DNA of 64,000 bases, taken from contig CAXTKD010000001.1 in the NCBI GenBank assembly GCA_964244885.1, forward strand, positions 354,833 to 418,832, written 5' to 3'. The notes beneath the pieces were generated by a model that ran no database searches, was not told where the DNA came from, and saw only the letters and a list, made by a program, of their open reading frames with translations. Origin of the DNA: CAXTKD01 sp964244885. Lineage in GTDB: Bacteria; Pseudomonadota; Alphaproteobacteria; Sphingomonadales; Sphingomonadaceae. A program made the translations under genes and the position numbers. This document shows, piece by piece, positions 61,043 through 64,000 of this stretch (positions are counted from its first letter, which is position 1; every line of letters starts with the position of its first letter).

Positions 61043-61570
61043 CTATTGCTCGCGCAGGCGAGGCATCAGCTCGACGAAGTTGCAGGGGCGGTGGCGGCTG
61101 TCGAGCTGGCTTGCCAGGATGCCGTCCCAGCCGTCCTTCACCGCGCCGGTCGAACCGGGTAGGGCGAAGAGGTAGGTGCCCCTGGCGACGCCGGCGGTGG
61201 CGCGCGACTGGACGGTCGAGGTGCCGATGCTCTGAAACGAGAGCCAGCGGAACAGCTCGCCGAAGCCCGGGATGTCCTTCTCGACGACCTGCGCGAACGC
61301 CTCGGGCGTGACGTCGCGCCCCGTCACGCCGGTGCCGCCGGTGGTGATCACGCAATCGACCTCCGGGTCGTCGATCCAGCGCGTCAGGTGGAGGACGATC
61401 TTCCCGACATCGTCGGTCTCGATCCGCCGGTCGGCGATCACATGCCCCGCCGCCTCGATCCGCGCCGCCAGCGTGTCGCCGGAGCGGTCGTCGGCGGCGG
61501 TGCGGGTGTCGGAGACCGTCAGCACCGCGATGCGGACGGGCAGGAAGGCGGCGCTTTCGTCAATCGGCAT
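61043..61570 (-). CDS. moaB: Molybdenum cofactor protein MoaB
   Basis: 175 residues of the MoaB/Mog fold, which adenylylates molybdopterin. TVSDTR, TTGGTGVTGRDVTPEAF and the C-terminal FALPGSTGAVKDGWDG are the family signatures. It overlaps the upstream glycosylase gene by 11 bases, so the two are coupled. Confidence 0.93.
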   Translation of the reverse strand: MPIDESAAFLPVRIAVLTVSDTRTAADDRSGDTLAARIEAAGHVIADRRIETDDVGKIVLHLTRWIDDPEVDCVITTGGTGVTGRDVTPEAFAQVVEKDIPGFGELFRWLSFQSIGTSTVQSRATAGVARGTYLFALPGSTGAVKDGWDGILASQLDSRHRPCNFVELMPRLREQ

Positions 61571-62330
61571 CGAGCTTCGCCTTGAACGCCAGCAGGTCGC
61601 GCCACGCCAGCGCCTTCTGGCTCGGCATGCGCAGCAGGTAGGCGGGGTTGAACGTCGGCAACACCGCGATCGACAGGCCGTCGACCTCCAGCACCCGCCA
61701 GACCCCGCGATATTTGGTGATTCCGTCCTTGAGCCCGAACAGCGCCTTGCCCGCCGCGTCGCTCATCGCCAGCACTGCCTTGGGCTTGGCGAGCGCGATG
61801 TGGCGGCGGAGCACGGCAAGGCCGATCGCGCACTCCTCCGCCGACGCGGCCTTGGCGTTGGCGACGCGCCAGAGAAGGAGGTTGGCGAGGTAGGTGTTGC
61901 TGCGGTCGCGGCCGATCGATCTCAGCATCTTGTCGAGCAGCGCACCGGAAGGCCCTGAAAACGGACGGCCCGTGGCGCGGTCATCGGGCGCGGGGCATTC
62001 GCCGACGACCATCACCTTCGAGGCGGGGTCACCGTCGGCGAAGATCGCGCCGGGGCGGATGGCTTCGACGGCGCCGCGCAGGGCTTCGAGGGTTGTGGCG
62101 GCCTGAACGCCGGCGAGGTCGAGGATCCTCCCCAGAACGGGGAGGGGGACCGCCGAAGGCGGTGGAGGGGTCAGCGGCGCCCGAACCCCCTCCACCGCTT
62201 CGCGGTCCCCCTCCCCCGGTGGGGGAGGATTGAGCCAGTGGCGCGGCTCGGCCTCGACGATCGTGTCGACGCCGGCCTCGGTCAGCCAGGCGAGCGCGGC
62301 GAGCGCTTCATCGCGGGAAAAGTCGGTCAT
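61560..62330 (-). CDS. Uracil-DNA glycosylase family (4/5-like) protein with repeat insert
   Basis: 256 residues. The glycosylase motif is VMVVGECPAPDDRATGRPFS, and LPTFNPAYLLRMPSQK holds the second conserved loop. Family 4 enzymes normally have four Cys for a 4Fe-4S cluster; here only two Cys are present (GEC and EEC), so no cluster is expected. Residues about 35-68 (NPPPPGEGDREAVEGVRAPL, then TPPPPSAVPLPVLGRIL) are encoded by a palindromic repeat inserted in frame. It is cotranscribed with moaB. Activity on uracil is assumed, not shown. Confidence 0.85.
   Translation of the reverse strand: MTDFSRDEALAALAWLTEAGVDTIVEAEPRHWLNPPPPGEGDREAVEGVRAPLTPPPPSAVPLPVLGRILDLAGVQAATTLEALRGAVEAIRPGAIFADGDPASKVMVVGECPAPDDRATGRPFSGPSGALLDKMLRSIGRDRSNTYLANLLLWRVANAKAASAEECAIGLAVLRRHIALAKPKAVLAMSDAAGKALFGLKDGITKYRGVWRVLEVDGLSIAVLPTFNPAYLLRMPSQKALAWRDLLAFKAKLDAD
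62127..62230. repeat. Palindromic repeat (family C) inside the glycosylase gene
   Basis: Outer arms GATCCTCCCCAGAACGGGGA and CCCCCGGTGGGGGAGGATTG, inner arms GGGGGACCGCCGAAGGCGGT and CACCGCTTCGCGGTCCCCCT. It is a full inverted repeat of the type normally found between genes, kept open in the minus-strand frame. Confidence 0.87.
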
Positions 62331-62414
62331 CCCCTATCGAATGGGGCGGGGTCCGGCCCCTAGTCAACACTCGGCATGAACCGTATGTCTCATAGACGGG
62401 GAAGGAGACCGGAT

Positions 62415-64000
62415 TTGAGCGAACGCGAATCGATGCCGTACGACGTGGTGATCGTCGGCGGCGGCCCGGCCGGCCTTAGCGCGGCGATCCGGCTGAAGCA
62501 GCTGGCGGGCGAGCATGGGCGCGAGCTTTCGGTCTGCATCCTCGAAAAGGGATCGGAGATCGGCGCGCACATCCTGTCGGGTGCGGTGGTGGATCCGCGG
62601 GCCTTGGACGAGCTGCTGCCGAACTGGAAGGACCTCGACAGCCCGCTCACCGTGCCGGTCACGGAGAACCACCACTGGATTCTGACGGGCAAGAAGAAGT
62701 TCGACTTCCCGCACTGGCTGATGCCGCCGTTCATGAACAACAAGGGCACCTACACGCTGAGTCTCGGCAACCTTTGCCGCTGGCTCGCGGGGCAGGCCGA
62801 GGCCCTTGGCGTCGAGATTTTCCCCGGCTTCGCGGCGGCCGAGATCCTTTACAACGACGACGGCTCGGTGAAGGGCGTCGCCACCGGCGACATGGGCGTG
62901 GCGCGCGACGGGACGCGGAAGGACAGCTACCAGCCAGGGCTGGAGCTCCATGCCAAATATACCTTCTTCGCCGAAGGCGTGCGCGGGCATTTGTCGAAGC
63001 AGCTCATCCGTGACTTCAAGCTTGCCGAGAACTCGCAGCCGCAAGTCTATGGAATCGGCATCAAAGAACTTTGGGACATTTCGCCGGAGAAACATTCGGC
63101 GGGGCGGGTCATCCACACTCAGGGGTGGCCGCTCGACGGTGCCAACGGTGGCGGATTCCTCTACCATCAGGCGGGCAACCAGGTCGCCTTGGGTTTCGTC
63201 ACCTGGCTCAACTACAAGAACCCGTACCTCTCGCCGTTCGACGAGATGCAGCGCTGGAAGACCCACCCCGCGATCCGCGCCATCCTGGAGGGCGGGCGGC
63301 GCGTTTCCTATGGCGCGCGGGCGATCAACGACGGCGGCTACCAGTCGGTGCCGAAGCTCACCTTCCCGGGCGGCGCGCTGATCGGCTGCTCGGCGGGCTT
63401 CGTCAACGTGCCGCGCATCAAGGGCAGCCACACCGCGATGAAGACCGGCATGATGGCGGCGGAGGCCGCCTTCGCCGCGATCGCCGCCGACCGCGCCGGC
63501 GACGAGCTGACGGACTACACCGAGGCCTATGACAAGAGCTGGGTGAAGGAGGAGCTGCGCGTCGTCCGCAACACGCTGCCGTTCGTCGAGCGCTTCGGCG
63601 ACTGGATCGGCACGCCGCTTGCCGGCCTTACGATGTGGCTCGAGCATCTTGGGCTTCGCATGCCGTTCACGATGAAGCATCATCCGGACCACAAGCAGCT
63701 GCTCCGCAAGGAGCATGTTCACCCGATCGCCTATCCCAAGCCCGACGGCGTCATCAGCTTCGACAAGCTGACCTCGGTGTTCCTGTCGAACACCAACCAT
63801 GAGGAGGACCAGCCGATCCACCTGACGCTGAAGGACGCCTCGGTGCCGATCGCGGTCAACCTGCCGCTCTACGACGAGCCGGCGCAGCGCTATTGCCCGG
63901 CCGGCGTCTACGAGATCGTCGGGCGAGAGGAGGGCGAGCCGCGCTTCCAGATCAACGCGCAGAACTGCGTCCACTGCAAGACCTGCGACATCAAGGACCC
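62415..64000 (+). CDS. Electron transfer flavoprotein-ubiquinone oxidoreductase, N-terminal part
   Basis: Membrane-bound FAD/4Fe-4S enzyme passing electrons from ETF to ubiquinone. 528 codons are in the window and the frame is open at the right edge. TTG at 62415 is preferred as start because GAAGGAG is seven bases before it; ATG 62433 is in frame and possible. FAD motif VVIVGGGPAGLSAAIRLKQL, GSEIGAHILSGAVVDPRAL, and the C-terminal cluster motif NCVHCKTCDIKDP at the very end are typical. Only the last residues are missing. Confidence 0.96.
   Translation, partial: MSERESMPYDVVIVGGGPAGLSAAIRLKQLAGEHGRELSVCILEKGSEIGAHILSGAVVDPRALDELLPNWKDLDSPLTVPVTENHHWILTGKKKFDFPHWLMPPFMNNKGTYTLSLGNLCRWLAGQAEALGVEIFPGFAAAEILYNDDGSVKGVATGDMGVARDGTRKDSYQPGLELHAKYTFFAEGVRGHLSKQLIRDFKLAENSQPQVYGIGIKELWDISPEKHSAGRVIHTQGWPLDGANGGGFLYHQAGNQVALGFVTWLNYKNPYLSPFDEMQRWKTHPAIRAILEGGRRVSYGARAINDGGYQSVPKLTFPGGALIGCSAGFVNVPRIKGSHTAMKTGMMAAEAAFAAIAADRAGDELTDYTEAYDKSWVKEELRVVRNTLPFVERFGDWIGTPLAGLTMWLEHLGLRMPFTMKHHPDHKQLLRKEHVHPIAYPKPDGVISFDKLTSVFLSNTNHEEDQPIHLTLKDASVPIAVNLPLYDEPAQRYCPAGVYEIVGREEGEPRFQINAQNCVHCKTCDIKD

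Noticed and set aside
1..64000. CRISPR arrays, rRNA genes and prophage structural genes
   Set aside because: No regularly spaced repeats with unique spacers, no rRNA sequence and no phage proteins were seen.

Overview
The window is about 64 kb of high-GC DNA from an alphaproteobacterium, most likely a member of the Sphingomonadales. The evidence is the nifR3/dusB-ntrB-ntrC-ntrY-ntrX-hypothetical-hfq-hflX gene order, a fused ispDF, a Coq10/RatA gene directly after lipA, an EipA (DUF1134) protein, a PEP-CTERM protein, and several families of GC-rich palindromic repeats between genes. No rRNA, CRISPR array or replication origin is visible. One tRNA, Gly(CCC), is present.

Layout. 1-37.6 kb is mostly ordinary chromosome: the 3' end of valS, kynureninase, an amino-acid permease and an alpha/beta hydrolase, a Baeyer-Villiger-type monooxygenase with an NTF2-like partner, an ABC-F ATPase, an EF-hand lipoprotein, the ybbP-ybbA/tesA group, an SDR with a carbonic anhydrase, lipA and a Coq10-like gene, an M48 protease with a cyclase, pncC-ispDF, the nitrogen-regulation operon with hfq and hflX, a large patatin-like membrane protein, a GH92 mannosidase and a ROK sugar kinase.

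37.7-57.1 kb, starting just after tRNA-Gly, is an accessory region of mixed base composition. It holds (i) an Rhs/YD-repeat locus. The first Rhs protein is split into two translationally coupled, separately exported halves, followed by a probable toxin tip and immunity gene. A second module shares an apparently identical 1.7-kb core and has a frameshifted tip. A third copy is a fragment. (ii) A complete IS1595-family element of 2570 bp with 24-bp terminal inverted repeats, a perfect 8-bp target duplication, a transposase and three passenger genes, one HEPN-like. (iii) A 5.5-kb array of small Sec-exported proteins that share a C-terminal LLTAKATG-type motif; some are intact and two are decayed. 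A TonB-like gene and a decayed partial copy of it sit inside the array. A short conserved sequence recurs upstream of the Rhs locus and upstream of three array genes. The array plus this element is the best candidate here for an undescribed system.

57.1-64 kb returns to core genes: ygfZ, dihydroorotase, a PEP-CTERM protein, eipA, moaB, a uracil-DNA glycosylase-family protein and ETF-ubiquinone oxidoreductase, which runs off the window.

Two essential-type genes (valS and the glycosylase gene) carry GC-rich palindromic repeats inside the reading frame, encoding Pro/Gly-rich inserts. valS also contains a roughly 430-bp block of much lower GC, which suggests recombination inside the gene.
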